64,000 nt of DNA, taken from Isoetes taiwanensis. Lineage: Eukaryota > Streptophyta > Lycopodiopsida > Isoetales > Isoetaceae. The first letter of the stretch is position 1; every line of letters starts with the position of its first letter. The translations under genes were made by a program, and so were the position numbers. Below are positions 32,043 to 44,339 of the stretch, piece after piece. Below the pieces are notes generated by a model that was not told the DNA's origin, did not search any database, and saw nothing but the letters and a program-made list of their open reading frames with translations. The stretch is from assembly GCA_021234155.1 (NCBI GenBank), contig JAJEKV010000050.1:7339199-7403198 (forward strand), written 5' to 3'.

Positions 32043-33100
32043 ATGGCGATGGCGGCTGCTAAACCTAAAAACCAGAAAAACCTCTGCATCGAAAACGGCT
32101 GCTTCCTGTGAGGCCGTTGCTCACGACGTGGTCAATGCAGATGCTGGCAAGGCAGGAACAGACGGGAAGGATAGGTAAGCCTAAAGAAAGCCTCTCTGTC
32201 ACAGATTTAAATAAAAGGGCGAGGATATCCAGCAAGAATACACTAAAAAAAGACCTTGGTGCATGCAAACCCGGGCTGAGCCCTGCGAAAATAGAGGTCT
32301 TGGTAGCGTTTGAAGCATCAGATGACTCTGATTATGGCTCTAACGGATCTGCAGAAGGGATTTCTGTAACTACCATGAAAAGCATTCTCAATGACTTCAA
32401 GATCTCATTTATGGAAGAGTTTACCAGGAACATCCTTCAGGATGTGCTCAAAGAAATGAAGGCGACTATGGCTGCTCAGCTACACTTGGAATTGGAGAAG
32501 ATAAAAGCAGAAACAAGAAAAGACATAGATCAGATAAGAGTGGAACTGGAACATCTCAAAAAACAAGACACAATGGCAGGAACAGATCTGCATGCTTCTG
32601 TTGATGAACTACATGACCAGCTACTAGTAGCAAAAGAAGAAATTAATGGATTAAAGATACAATCTGAAGCAGGGGCGTCTGAGCCAATGATAACTGATCT
32701 GAATATCAAACTTGAGCAGTATATTGAAAGCCAAGAAAGAAAGCAGCGAGCTCTAAATCTGCGGATAGTCGGGCTGCCTGAATCCGAAAATGAGGATACA
32801 AAAGCAAAAGCTGAAAAATTATTCTGTGATGATTTGGGGGTTGTCAATGCTGGTGTAACTAAAGCATTTCGTGTGGGGAAAAAGGATACATGAACCCGCC
32901 ACATTGTAGTGAAATTTTGCAATCGGCAAAACCGCTTTGAGATTCTGAAAAACAGTCATAAATTAAAGGGGAAATTTGTTTGGGTCAATGAAGATCTCAC
33001 AAAAGACCAGATGCGAGACAAACAAGAAAAAATATTGAAGTTCAAGGAAGCTAAACAGAACAAACAGAAGGTTCGTTGGGTTAAAGGAAAGCAGTTATAA
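32043..33100 (+). pseudogene. LINE D ORF1, L1-like coiled-coil RNA-binding protein
   Basis: The ATG at 32043 opens MAMAAAKPKNQK. After two small shifts the main frame (32108-32893) contains a long heptad-rich coiled coil (32400-32760). Next is the RNA-recognition block NLRIVGLPESENEDTKAKAE and ALNLRIVG...KAFRVGKKDT. A TGA at 32891-32893 interrupts the frame, probably an Arg codon changed by one base. The same frame continues RHIVVKFCNRQNRFEILKNS, KGKFVWVNEDLTKDQMRDKQ to a TAA at 33098. This coiled coil, RRM and C-terminal domain order is that of L1/Tx1-type ORF1p rather than the DUF4283 protein usual in flowering-plant L1s. It would chaperone the LINE RNA. The TAA is directly followed by the ORF2 ATG. 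Confidence 0.75.
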
Positions 33101-36100
33101 ATGCATAGGGGTGCGCGGGGGGCCTTAGACTTGTAATCTGGAATGTAAATAGACTGACGGAAGCCAAGATTACAAGTATGGATGAGATATTGCAGGGTGC
33201 TGATATGATTTGCTTTGTTGAAACAAAGGAACATGAGTTGTATGATCTACCGCAAATTGATGGTTTTGAAAAAATCTATTCTGTGAGGAACAACCGATTT
33301 AAACAGGGTGACAATGGTAACGGTGGAGTTGCTTGTTATGTCAGACACTCTTTCTGTCACTTGGTTCAAGGTGTAAAAAAGGACACAAACAATCAATACA
33401 TCTGGCTAGAAATTCAGGGGATAAATAGCTCCTTCTATTTAGCAGTTTGTTACTATGCTCTAAGGCACAAGGGCATTTATCAGAATAGTGAGGCCTCAAG
33501 TGAGGATCTATATTTTGAACTAGAGCAAGACATAATGCAGTTTCAAGAGAGAGGAGAAGTTATTCTAACTGGGGACTTTAACAGCAGAATGGGGAAGAAA
33601 CATGCCACTACCTATATAGGGGGGCATGACCCATTGTGGTTGGACGCTATGGAGGATACTGAATTAAAAAGAGAAGGATGGTATAGAGAATCCAATGACG
33701 GGATAATCACCAGGTCTGGGCGCCAGCTTCTTCATCTCTGCTGCAGCACGGGTTTACTAATATGCAATGGTATTATAAGTTCCCTTCTACCTCCCAATGC
33801 ACCTGTAGAACCAAGAGTGTTGTAGATTATGTGATTGCCTCGAGTGAAACGATAGATCACCTTCTAGACTTTTCAATTATGGACGAACGGCCGGAATCTG
33901 ACCATGTTCCTCTTGTTGTCAAACTACCTATCGCAATAAACAGCACCGTGCAGGCTCCAGAAGGTACCCAGGGTGTAAGGATAATTTTAACTCCAAAAAA
34001 GGCTGATTACTATGGACAGATAGTGAAAGAATTGGTGGAAACCACAACATGGACAGATACGGCCAGCGAAATCAATAATACGATGCACGAGATCCTAGTC
34101 GAAGCATCAGCCAGATGTTTCACATCTCAGCGGGTACAAAAAGGTATGAAATGTAATTCATGGTTTGACTCTGAATGTAAGCTTGCAAAGAGAAATTTCA
34201 GACATAGTACGCGGGAAATGCGTGACCTATATAAAAAAGAGTATCAAAGAATTGTCAGGGGGAAGAAGAGGAAGTTTATAAGAGATCGACAAGTAGTACT
34301 TGTCGACCAATATTTGACTGAGCCAAAGCTATTCTGGAATAGGCTGAAAAGCACCACAAAACAAGCAGTCCCCCTCTCGGCAACCGAGTTATGGGAACAG
34401 GTGAAAAAACTTTATCATGATGAAGGGATGCCAAATGAAATGAAACTAGAATCAAAGCTAATAATGACGCGTGATGATGTGGCTGAAGGCATAAAACGCC
34501 TTGCAAATGGGAAAGCTAAAGATGTGCGAGGGCTATGTGCCGAGCACTTGAAATGGGCGGGAGGTACGTTACATAACAGGATTGCTATTATGTTCAATGC
34601 AGCTATGGTACAGGGGTTCCCCAAAGAGTGGCAACTAAACAGAGTTGTTCCAATTCACAAGAGTGGTGCAAAAACAGATGCTAATAATTACAGGACACTT
34701 ATGGTGAGTAGCCTATTTTCTAAACTATTTGCTACAATTCTAGAAATAAAGATTAGCAGGTGGGCTGAAAAAGAGAAGGTGAGAGCTGAAACACAGGCTG
34801 GGTTCAGCAGTAACAGGTCTACAATGGACCATCTACTGGTGCTGAAAACCATCATGGATTCGGTGAAAGGTGCAAAAAAACCTGCGTATACATTATTTGT
34901 TGATTTCAAAAAAGCATTTGATAAAGTGCCAAGAAGAATGGTCTGGGAAATAATGGATAAGCTAAATGTGCTTAAAGACTTACAGGATGCAGTACGTATA
35001 CTATATGAAAAGGTTTTAGTGCAGCTATCTATGCCTCTTGTTCTGGAGATCCCAGATTGTGTGGACAGTAATGTTGGTGTGAAACAAGGGTGCCCGATGT
35101 CCCCAACTTTATTTGGGCTATTCATTGACGGTCTAGAGGATTGGCTCAGGTGTCATGGAGAGGGGGGAACAATCCTAAATGGATATGTTATACAGCTGCT
35201 CATGTATGCTGATGACGTGGTCATCTTTGCGCGCACGCGAGAACATGTGCAACAACACTTGGACTCTCTGGCTGGTTTTTGTGAAGTGAATGGCATGGAG
35301 GTTAATCTGGAAAAGACGAAGGTCATGACAGTTGGTGCACTCAAGCAAGACTGTATTTTTAAATACAAAGGAGAACCACTGGAAACGTGTGACTCAAGTA
35401 TTTGGGACTGATCATAAGTAGGAATCACAGATGGAACACCTGCGTAACACAAAGAGTCGAAGGAGGGCTGAAATCCCTATACGCAATGCAAAGCATGTGC
35501 AGAAGAGTCTCGCTATGGAATTGGCAGCTAAAAAGCAGACTATTCCAGTCTCTGGTGCAGAGTGTGGTTTTATATGGCTGTGAGATCTGGGGACCGGGAC
35601 TACCGAAATGCTTATGGGAAGATGTAGAACAAGTATTGAAGAAATTTTTCTGCGACTGGAATTAGGAGTGAAGATACAAACGCCATACCAAATGATGCTG
35701 GCTGAGTGTGGTTTAATGCCTCTTGAGGGTGAAGCAATACTCCAATGCATCCGATATAGGTTAGGAGAGCAGATAACACAAGGCTAATACATCATGCTAT
35801 GCAAGCAAGTGAACAAAAAGGATGGTACTCAGATGTAAAGAACTGGCTAAGAAGATGGGAGATTAATTGGGAGGATGCAGTCCTATATGATGGAGACCTC
35901 AGACAATGGGTATATGGCAAGGTCAAGCGAAAGCTGTGGCAGAACCCTATGACCAAAATGCTACTCTACAAATAAAACATGAACTCGGAGTTATGTGCTG
36001 CAAAACACCTGCGTGAAGATATATCAGTTAAAAAGAGGCATGCAATCAGTAGGTACGCCTGAGCTCTCACCGTCTCGGGGTTGAGGTAGGAAGATGGGGA

Positions 36101-36273
36101 TCCATCCCGAGAGTGAGACGAGAGTGCAAGGTATGTGGTGGTGATGATGTTGAAGATGAAGAACATGTTTTGCTGTGGTGCCCTACATATACGATGATAC
36201 GTGACCGCCATGGGATAGAGGCAAAAGACCTTACTACGTTCTTTCTACTCCAGGGAGACAGGGTAGGCTCATA
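33101..36273 (+). pseudogene. LINE D ORF2: endonuclease, reverse transcriptase, zinc finger
   Basis: The APE-type endonuclease starts at LRLVIWNVNRLTEAKITSMD, with CFVETKEHEL, GGVACYVRHS, VILTGDFNSRMG and, after a shift near 33780, VVDYVIAS and PESDHVPLVV. The reverse transcriptase runs from about 34450: LANGKAKDVRGLCAEHLKWA, LNRVVPIHKSGAKTDANNYR, AGFSSNRSTMDHLLVL, FVDFKKAFDKVPR, VGVKQGCPMSPTLFGLFIDG. The catalytic YADDVVIF is near 35206. After shifts near 35405 and 35660 come ILYGCEIWGP-like and CKVCGGDDVEDEEHVLLWC, a CX2C...HX4C zinc finger. Endonuclease and RT together carry out target-primed reverse transcription. ORF2 is cut by the CACTA insertion 16 codons after that finger's final FFLLQ. 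Confidence 0.87.
36271..36273. repeat. CACTA target-site duplication, left (ATA)
   Basis: ATA preceding CACAACAAG. The partner ATA is at 44584-44586. Confidence 0.75.
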
Positions 36274-36296
36274 CACAACAAGAGAATGGACATTTA

Positions 36297-36550
36297 GCGG
36301 CGTGGGCTTGCGGCGTCGTGCGGCGTGGCGTCGCCGCGCGTCATCATCATGCGGCGTCAATGCGGCGTCATCGTCGCGGAACATCGTCGCATCGCGGCGT
36401 GTGGTGCGACGTCGACACCGTGGCGTGGCGGTCCGCCACGCCAAAAGCGCCCGCTCACGACCCGCCGCGCGCAGCGTCGCGTCACTTTTGTCGCGGCGTG
36501 GCGTCGCGTGCGGCGTGGCGGATCGTCGCGCCGACGCCTGGCGGGCGTCT
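36297..36550 (+). repeat. CACTA left subterminal GCGGCGTC-rich repeats
   Basis: A roughly 250-bp CpG-dense stretch built of GCGGCGT, GTCGCG and GGCGTGGCG words in both orientations. CACTA elements carry subterminal motif clusters bound by the TnpA protein; the location and composition fit that role. Open frames here are Arg/Ala-rich artefacts. Confidence 0.7.
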
Positions 36551-36551
36551 A

Positions 36552-39500
36552 GTGTACTTTGTTCTTTTGGAGAACAAGGGTGGTCTTCGGCCACGAAAGT
36601 TGGTCCCCGTGGTAATGTCGATATTCAGAAGTCCATTGGAAGAGCCAAATCATGGTTTTGGAGAGGGAAATTGCTCGTCCATCGCCGAGGCCTTCGTAAA
36701 GAGAACTTTTGTGGCGACATGTGAGCTCTGGAAGACTTCGAGCTATTTCATCGTGCACCAACACTTGCATATCCTAGTGAAAATGTTTTTCTCATGTCCG
36801 CCCACCGCACGTTGCATCGCTTGTCAAAATTCCACCTTTTTCGATCACGCAATTTTTTAGTTATCGCGTTCTTTTGCATTCATGCTTCATAAATTCGTAA
36901 TTAATGCATGGTATGGAATTAAATTCTGATTTTTTCTCGGTTGGCTTCCTAGGTCATCCCGGCAAAGATGAGGCAAATTTTTAGAATTTCCTGGATAAAG
37001 TTCTGATCAAATAGGTAGCATTGGAACGGTCTAGGCTGTTGTTGGGCAAGAGCAAGACATTCATAAATTCGTAATTAATGCATAGTAAGGAATTAAATTC
37101 TGATTTTTTGTCGTGAGGCTTCCTAAGTCATCGCCATAGCGTACATGCCGGTTTTCAAAATTTCCGGACAAGGTTTAGATCAAAGTGTTTGCATTAGTAC
37201 GGTCCGGCAGACTGTTGTTGAAAATGTACGAGTGCACACTTGCCCAAGTCAAACAAGGCGGGACCTTGCAAGGCCGCCTCATTAGAGGGGAGAGTCCGAA
37301 CCCCAAGAGGCGAGCCACAAAAGTTTCCGTCCCGTCGCCCGGGCCTTCGGAGAGGGAAGTTGCCCGTCCGTCGCCGGGGCCTTGGGGAGAGGACTTTTGG
37401 GGCAAAGCCGCTTCCAGTGGTTTTAGGGTCCGTGCTCAAGGCCAACACCCCTCCTCTACGTCAAGACCACGACGCAAGGTCCTAGTCGAATCGACAAGGA
37501 TAGAGCCTCCAAACGTAAACCCTATGAGTTGCCGGGTTGTAGCGAGGTTTGCATTTTGGATGCCGAAGTTTTGGTCCTTTGCACTTGGGACTTGGCGGAT
37601 AAGATCACGATTGAGAACGCTGAAGCAAGGGGCCCAGCGGAATGGAGTTTGGATCTCGTACTCCTCCGTTGTGGCGGTTAAGTAAAGGCGCCTTTTGCGG
37701 TAGCAAGACATTCATAAATTCGTAATTAATGCATAGTACGGAATTAAATTCTGATTTTTGTCGTGAGGTCTTCCTAAGTCATCGCCAATATACGTGGCGT
37801 TTTCAAAATTTCGGACAAGATTTAGATCAAAGTGTTTGCATTAGAACGGTCCCGGCAAACTGTTGTTGGGCGGTAGAGTGACACACTTGCCCAATTCAAA
37901 CAAGGCGGGGACCTTGCAAGGCCACCTCATTAGAGGGAGAGTCCGGACCCCGAGAGGCGAGCCCCAAAAGTTTCCCCGGCAGCCTTTCTGGCGGTGCTCC
38001 CACGGGGCCGACACGCTAAAGACCACACTCCGGGATCTCGGTTCCCCTATCCGGCCGTTGAATCCTTCGTTCAAGGGCCCCGTCTCGATAAGGTCAAAAA
38101 AATCCAACATCCGGTCGGGAGAACTTATCAAACCACGGCGTCCCGCGGTCGTAGTGTAGAAACCAAAGTGTTTTGTCGTTCGGACATTGCGGAGGCTCGG
38201 GAATGGCGATTCGACTTAGCCACATCGTCCGGGAGGCGAAATTACCCTAGAGACCAAGTTGCCGCGGTCAGTTTTGCAAAAAGAAAGAAACACTTACGCC
38301 CCTACGTTGCGATTCGGCGACCACCTCCTAGGCCAATTGACTACGAGTGTGTTGGACATGAGATAGTTTGACGCTACCTCGAGAAGGGTGGTGTTTTGGC
38401 CATGAAACTTGGTCCCCGGGGCAATGTCGACGTTAGAGTCCATTGGCGAGCGAATCACGATTCCTGAGAGGGGAAGTTGCCCGTCCGTCGCCGAGCCGGA
38501 GAGGACTTTTGGGGCAAGCTGCTTCGAGTGGTTTTAGGGTCCGTGCTCACGGCGTCAACACCCCCCTCTACGTCAAGACACGCGCAAGGTCCTAGTCCCG
38601 AATCTCACAAGGATAGAGCCTCGAAACGTAAACCCTATGAGTTGCGGGTTCTAGCGGGGTTTTTGCGTTTTGGATGCCGAGTTTTGGTCCTTTGCACTTG
38701 GGACTTGGCCGATAAGATGCACGATTGAGAATGCGAAGCAAGGGGAACTAACGGAATGGAGTTTCGATCTGTACTCCTCCCCGTTGTGGCGGTTAAAGTA
38801 AAGGGCGCTTTTTGCGAAGCAAGACATTCATAAATTCGTAATTAATGCATAGTGCACGGAATTAAATTCTGATTTTTTGTCGGCAGGCTTCCTAAGTCAT
38901 CGCCAACATACTGAGGGCCGGTTTTCAAAATTTCTGGACAAGATTTAGATCAAAGTGTTTGCATTAGAAGGGTCCGGGCTGACTGTTGTTGGGCAGCCGA
39001 GCTGCACACTTGCCCAAGTCAAACAAGGCCAGGACCTTGCAAGGCCACCTCATTAGAGGGGAGAGTCCGGGACCCCCGGAGGCGAGCCCCAAAAGTTTCC
39101 CCGAGGCGACCTTTCTGGCGGCGCTCACGGGCCGCACATCGAAGACCACACTCCGGATCTCGGTTCCCCAATCCGACCGTTAAATCCTTCGCTCAAGGGC
39201 CCCGTCTCGATAAGGTCCAAAAATCCAACATCCGTCCGTGAGAACTGATCAAACCCTTGGCGCCCCGCGTCGGCCGCGTAGAAACCAAAGTGTTTTGTCG
39301 TTCGGACATTGCGAGGCTCCGGAATGGTGATTCGACTTCGCCACATCGTCCCCGAGGCCGAATTACCCTAGAGACCAAGTTGTACCTGGTCGGTTTTGCA
39401 AAAGAAAGAAACACTTACGCCCTACGTTCTGCGATTCGGCTGCCCACCTCCTAGGCCAATTGACTACTGAGTGTGTTGGACATGAGATAATTTGACGCTA

Positions 39501-42500
39501 CCTCGAGAAGGGGTGGTCTTTTGGCCATGAAACTTGGTCCCCGTGGGCAATGTCGACGTTCGAGTCCATTGGCGTAGCCGAATCACGATTCCTGGAGAGG
39601 GAAGTTGCCCGTCCGCGCCCTGTGGCCTTCTGAGAGGACTTTTTGGGGCAAGCTTCCTGTGTGGTTTTAGGGTCCGTGGCTCGCCAACACCCCCCCTACG
39701 CCAAGACACGCGGCGCAAAGGTCCTAGTCGAATCGACGACAAGGATAGAGCCTCAAACGTAAAACCCTATGAGTTGCCGTGTTCTAGCGGGGTTTGCGTT
39801 TTGGATGCCGAAGTTTTGGTCCTTTGCACTTGGGACTTGGCCGATAAGATGCGCTTGAGAACACGAAGCAAGAACTGACGGAATGGAGTTTGGATCCGTG
39901 CTCCTCCCGTTGTGGCGCTTAGAAGTAAAGGGCGGCTTTTGCGGTAGCAAGACATTCATAAATTCGTAATTAATGCATAGTACGGAATTAAATTCTGATT
40001 TTTGTCAGCAGGCTTCCTAAGTCATCGCCAACATACGAGCCCGGTTTTCAAAATTTCTGGACAAGATTTAGATAAAAGTGTTTGCATTAGAACGGTCCGG
40101 GCAGCGGAGCCGGCACACTTGCCCAATTCAAACAAGGCCGGGACCTTTGCAAGGCCACCTCATTAGAGGGGAGAGTCCTGACCCCGGGAGGCGAGCCCCA
40201 AAAAGTTTCCCCGAGGCGGCCTTTCCCGGTGCTCCCCGGGGTCAAACGCTTAAAGACCACACTCCGGGATCTCGGTTCCCCTATCCCAATCGTTGAATCC
40301 TTCGTTCAAGGGCCCCTCGTCTCGATAAGGTCCAAAAATCCAACATCCGTCCCCGAGAACTTATCAAACCCTGCGGCCCCTAATCGTAGATGTAGAAACC
40401 AAAGTATTTTGGCGAGGCTCGGAATGGCGATTCGACTTACCACATCGTCCCGAGGCCGAAATTACCCTAGAGACCAAGTTGCACTGGTCAGTTTTGCAAA
40501 AGAAAGAAACACTTTACGCCCTACGTTGCGGTGATTCGGCGGCCCACCTCCTAGGCCAATTGACTCACGAGTGTGTTGGACATGAGATAGTTTGACGCTA
40601 CCTCGAGAAGGGGTGGTCTTTTGCCCATGAAACTTGGTCACCGTGACAATGTCGACATTCCGGAGTCCATTGGCGAGCGAAATCACGATTCCGAGAGGGA
40701 AGTTGCCCGTCCGTCGCCCGGGCCTTCGGAGGACTTTTGGGGCAAGCTGCTTCCGGTGGTTTTAGGGTCCGTGCTCGCGTCAACACCCCCCTCACGTCAA
40801 GACCGCGGCGCCAAGGTCCTAGTCGAATCGACAGTGATAGAGCCTCCAAAAACGTAAACCCTATGAGTTGCGGGTTCTAGCGGGGTTTGCGTTTTGGATG
40901 CCGAAGTTTTGGTCCTTTGCACTTGGGACTTGGCCGATAAGATGCAGTTGAGAATGCGAAGCAAGGGGAACCGACGGAATGGAGTTTGGATCTGCACTCC
41001 TCCCGTTGTGGCGCTTAGAAGTAAAGGGCGCTTTTGCGAGTAAGACATTCATAAATTCGTAATTAATGCATAGTACGGAATTAAATTCTGATTTTTGTCG
41101 GCAGGCTTCCTAAGTCATCGCCAACATACAGGCCAGTTTTTCAAAATTTCGGACAAGATTTAGATCAAAGTGTTTGCATTAGAACGGTCCGGCAGGCTCT
41201 GTTGTTGGGCAGCGAGTAGCACACTTGCCCAAGTCAAACAAGGCCGGGACCTTGCAAGGCCACCTCATTAGAGGGAGAGTCCGAACCCCAAGAGGCGAGC
41301 CCCAAAAAGTTTCCCCGAGGCGGCCTTTCCTCGGCGGCGCTCCCAGGGGGCGACGCTAAAGACCACACTCCGGGATCTCGGTTCCCCAATCCGGCCGTTG
41401 AATCCTTCGTTCAAGGGCCCCGCCTCGATAAGGGCCAAAAATCCAACATCCGTCCGTGAGAACTGATCAAACCCGCTGAAGCGTCCCGCGGTCGGCCCGT
41501 AGAAAACCAAAGTGTTTTGTCGTTCGGACATTGAGGAGGCTCGGAATGCGATTCGACTTTGCCACATCGTCCGGGAGGCGAAATTACCCTAGAGACCAAG
41601 TTGCACGGTCCGGTTTGCAAAAGAAAGAAACACTTACGCCCCTACGTTGCGATTCGACTGACCACCTCCTAGGCCAATTGACTCACGAGTGTGTTGGACA
41701 TGAGATAATTTGACGCCACCTCGAAGTGGTGGTCTTTTGGCCATGAAACTTGGTCCCTGGGGCAATGTCGACGTTAAGTCCATTGGCGAGCGAATCACGA
41801 TTCCGAGAGGGGAAGTTGCCCGCCCGCCGGGGCCTTCTGAGAGGACTTTTGGGGCAAGCCGCTTCCGTGTGGTTTTTAGGTCCGTGCTCAAGCGCCAACA
41901 CCCCCCTCTACGCCAAGACACGCTACAAAGGTCCTAGTCGAATCTGACAAGGATAGAGCCTCCGAAACGTAAACCCTATGAGTTGCCAGGTTCTAGCAGG
42001 GTTTGCGTTTTGGATGCCGAGTTTTGGTCCTTTGCACTTGGGACTTGGCCGATAAGATGCAGTTGAGAATGCGAAGCAAGGGGAACTGACGGAATAGAGT
42101 TTGGATCTGTACTCCTCCCGTTGTGGCAGTTAGAAGTAAAGGGCAGCTTTTGCGGTAGCAAGACATTCATAAATTCGTAATTAATGCATAGTACGGAATT
42201 AAATTCTGATTTTTGTCGGCCCAGGCTTCCTAAGTCATCACCAACATACGGGCCGGTTTTCAAAATTTCGGACAAGGTTTAGATCAAAGTGTTTGCATTA
42301 GAACGGTCCGGCAGCCTTTTGTTGGGCAAAAGCCGCACACTTGCCCAAGTCAAACAAGGCCAGGACCTTGCAAGGCCGTCTCATTAGAGGGGAGAGTCCA
42401 AACCCCAAGAGGCGAGCCCCAAAAAGTTTCCCAAGGTAGCCTTTCTGGCGGCGCTCCCGAGGGGGCCGTGACGCTAAAGACCACACTCCCCGGATCTCCG

Positions 42501-42600
42501 GTTCCCCTATCCCACCATTGAATCCTTCGCTCAAGGGCCCTCGTTCGATAAGGGCCAAAAAATCCAACATCCGTCCGGAGAACTTATCAAACCGCCACCC
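36552..42600 (+). repeat. Roughly 1.1-kb tandem array inside the CACTA element
   Basis: The recurrent block CATAAATTCGTAATTAATGC starts near 36887, 37061, 37711, 38829, 39957, 41049 and 42168. Full units are about 1,090-1,130 bp (four spacings). The first copies are shortened: about 170 bp between the first two blocks, then about 650 bp, where an internal deletion joins AAAAGTTTCC to the CGTCGCC...GGGCCTTCGG part. The array ends in mid-unit at AACTTATCAAACC. Other landmarks repeated in each unit are TTTGCATTAGAACGGTC, CTTGCCCAAGTCAAACAAGG, CCAATTGACT...GAGTGTGTTGGA and ATGCCGAAGTTTTGGTCC. Copies differ mostly by 1-3 base indels. No frame stays open through a unit, and no protein family is seen. 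Confidence 0.92.
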
Positions 42601-42640
42601 CAGTGCTCAAACATGCCACCCCGGCTCAAACATTCGTAAG
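42594..42640 (+). repeat. Two 19-bp minisatellite units at the array end
   Basis: GCTCAAACATGCCACCCCGG and a neighbouring variant follow the truncated last array unit directly. The fragment at 16 kb also begins its unit homology close to AACTTATCAAACC next to minisatellite DNA. Confidence 0.75.
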
Positions 42641-42774
42641 TAGTAGCAATAGAAGATTGGTTAAATCCGGAATGCGATTTTGATTTGCATATATGGCTCC
42701 TGAATGTCCAAATTAGCATAAGGACAAACTTTCATGACCATCGATGAAAAAAAAGGCACCAAAAATTAAAAAGT

Positions 42775-42960
42775 GTTAGACGCCGTCGCTATAACAAAAT
42801 ATCGTTGGACCGTCGCCGCATGCGACGTTAAACCGTATCAAAAATCGAGTATATCTGATTTGAAATCGTATATCGATTTCAAAATTACGTCGCATCTAAC
42901 GACGTCGCGGCGCCGCATCGCGGCCGGCATGTTTTTACAATCCAGCGGGCCGCCTTTCCG
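42775..42960 (+). repeat. Second GC-rich subterminal-like block
   Basis: GACGCCGTCGCTATAACA, GTCGCCGCATGCGACG and GACGTCGCGGCGCCGCATCG resemble the subterminal words at both element ends. The position suggests that the array may have inserted within an older subterminal region. Confidence 0.55.
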
Positions 42961-43099
42961 GGACCATTCCTAGGCTTCCTTCTATCGACTATTTTGGGCG
43001 ATCTTCGGCGCTACGACCTTGAACGACTTGCAAGCACTCTTTTTAAGGTTAGTAGATCATGGTTTTTGGATTGAATGGTTTTTTGGATTGAATGATTTA

Positions 43100-43460
43100 G
43101 TGTAGATTTCAAATTTTTTTTTTCTATCTCTTTCCTTTTTTTTCTTCTTCTTGTTTCTTCATTCTTCTTCTTTTTCCTTCTTTCCTCATTTCTTTCTTCG
43201 ATTCTTCCCTTATTTCACTCTTCCATTCTTCCATTCTTCTATCTTCTTCCATTTCATTCTCTTATTTCTTCCATTCTTCTCTTTCTTCCCCTAATTTCTT
43301 TTTTCTCCTCTTTCCCCTTCTCTTCTTTCTCCCACCCTTCTCTTCTTCTTTGATTCATTCATTTTTTTTCTTTCTTGTTTTACTATTTCTTCATCTTCTT
43401 TTTTTTTTTTGTTTCTTCTTCGATCTTTTTTTCCGTTGTTCTTATTCTTCTAACTCTTTG
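43100..43460 (+). repeat. Pyrimidine-rich tract (TTCTTC-type)
   Basis: About 360 bp, more than 85% C/T by eye, made of irregular TTCTTCC/TTTCTTC words. Low complexity and noncoding. Confidence 0.85.
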
Positions 43461-43739
43461 TTGCTTTCTATTTCGATTTGGACCCGTCAGGATCTTGTTA
43501 CACACGTCCTTCTTTTGGTAAGTTGATCGCGCTTGCATTTTATTTTTATAATTTTAAGCAGGTTAAAAAAAATTGATGGAGTGGCTTGTTCAAGGGCACG
43601 GGTCGGCTCCACCTAGAGTGAGGTAGAGGTGGCCAAATCTAGCTTATAACCCTAAAGCGTATGTTAGCCAACTCTAGCTTTTAATCCGACTAATCCAGTT
43701 TGGAAGGGGCTCATTTCGATGATGGGGGAGCCGCTCAAA

Positions 43740-44110
43740 AAGAAGGTGCGTGACCTAGTCATAGTCTTATTTTTATTCTTTTGTTTTGTGTTAATCTATC
43801 GATTTATAGAAAAGGCAACGAGTGATTGCAAAATTGAAGTCGAATGCCAAAAAATTGGGAGGCGATTGGTCAAAGGTCCCTAAACCACTTAATCTGTCCA
43901 TAAGGAAGATATCAAGGTATTTGTTATTTGTTGCCATTCGTTCAATTCAAATAAGACATTTAACTTGTCATGTTGTATTCCTTGCAATCGGATCACTTTC
44001 GAACGTGCAAAGGATTCCAAGAAAAACATCATCTCACGCGACCGCCAAGGCAACTTCAAGCAAACGAATTCCGTCTCACTTGGGTTCCGCGGCGTAGAAA
44101 AAGGCTTTTT
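43740..44110 (+). pseudogene. Possible TnpA-like gene remnant of the CACTA element
   Basis: Two short exon-like pieces. The first (about 43810-43915) reads RVIAKLKSNAKKLGGDWSKV and is bounded by an AG after a T-rich stretch (GATTTATAG) and by AAG|GTATTTG. The second (about 43988-44100) reads SKKNIISRDRQGNFKQTNSV. Its spacing faintly resembles the S-KKN...R-G-S-F region of plant Transposase_24/TnpA-type proteins, and it precedes a donor-like CGTAAGT. In CACTA elements TnpA binds the subterminal repeats. The similarity is weak; it could be unrelated captured host sequence. Confidence 0.3.
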
Positions 44111-44339
44111 TACATAGATTCGTAAGTGCTATAAACTCTTAGTTCACGTTAACTTTCAATGTCATTGTCTAATATTGGTCGTATTGTTATAGAATTGGCT
44201 ATCACGGGTTTTCCCTAACGAGGAACACGTAAAGATAGCCACTACTACCGCCTCTTGCCTCTTGTATATGATATTGTAACTAACTATTAAAATTCTTTCC
44301 TTTTTATTTATTTTTTAATTTTTTTTTTTTTTTTTTTTC

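Larger units (their letters stand above)
32039..36273 (+). mobile_element. LINE D, near full length, interrupted by the CACTA element
   Basis: Non-LTR retrotransposon with a 5' leader of only a few bases, ORF1 (32043-33100), and ORF2 with endonuclease, reverse transcriptase and C-terminal zinc finger (33101 onward). It is interrupted at 36273, just before the ORF2 stop. The remaining codons and tail are at 44587-44790. It abuts (TC)n at both ends. It is the reference copy for interpreting LINEs A, B, C and E. Confidence 0.88.

Noticed and set aside
36318-36860. Arg/Ala-rich 180-codon frame
   Set aside because: It spans the CpG-rich CACTA subterminal repeats and part of the array unit; competing frames are open too.
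37185-41920. A gene inside each 1.1-kb unit
   Set aside because: Frames differ from copy to copy and are broken by indels; no shared uninterrupted protein and no known motif.
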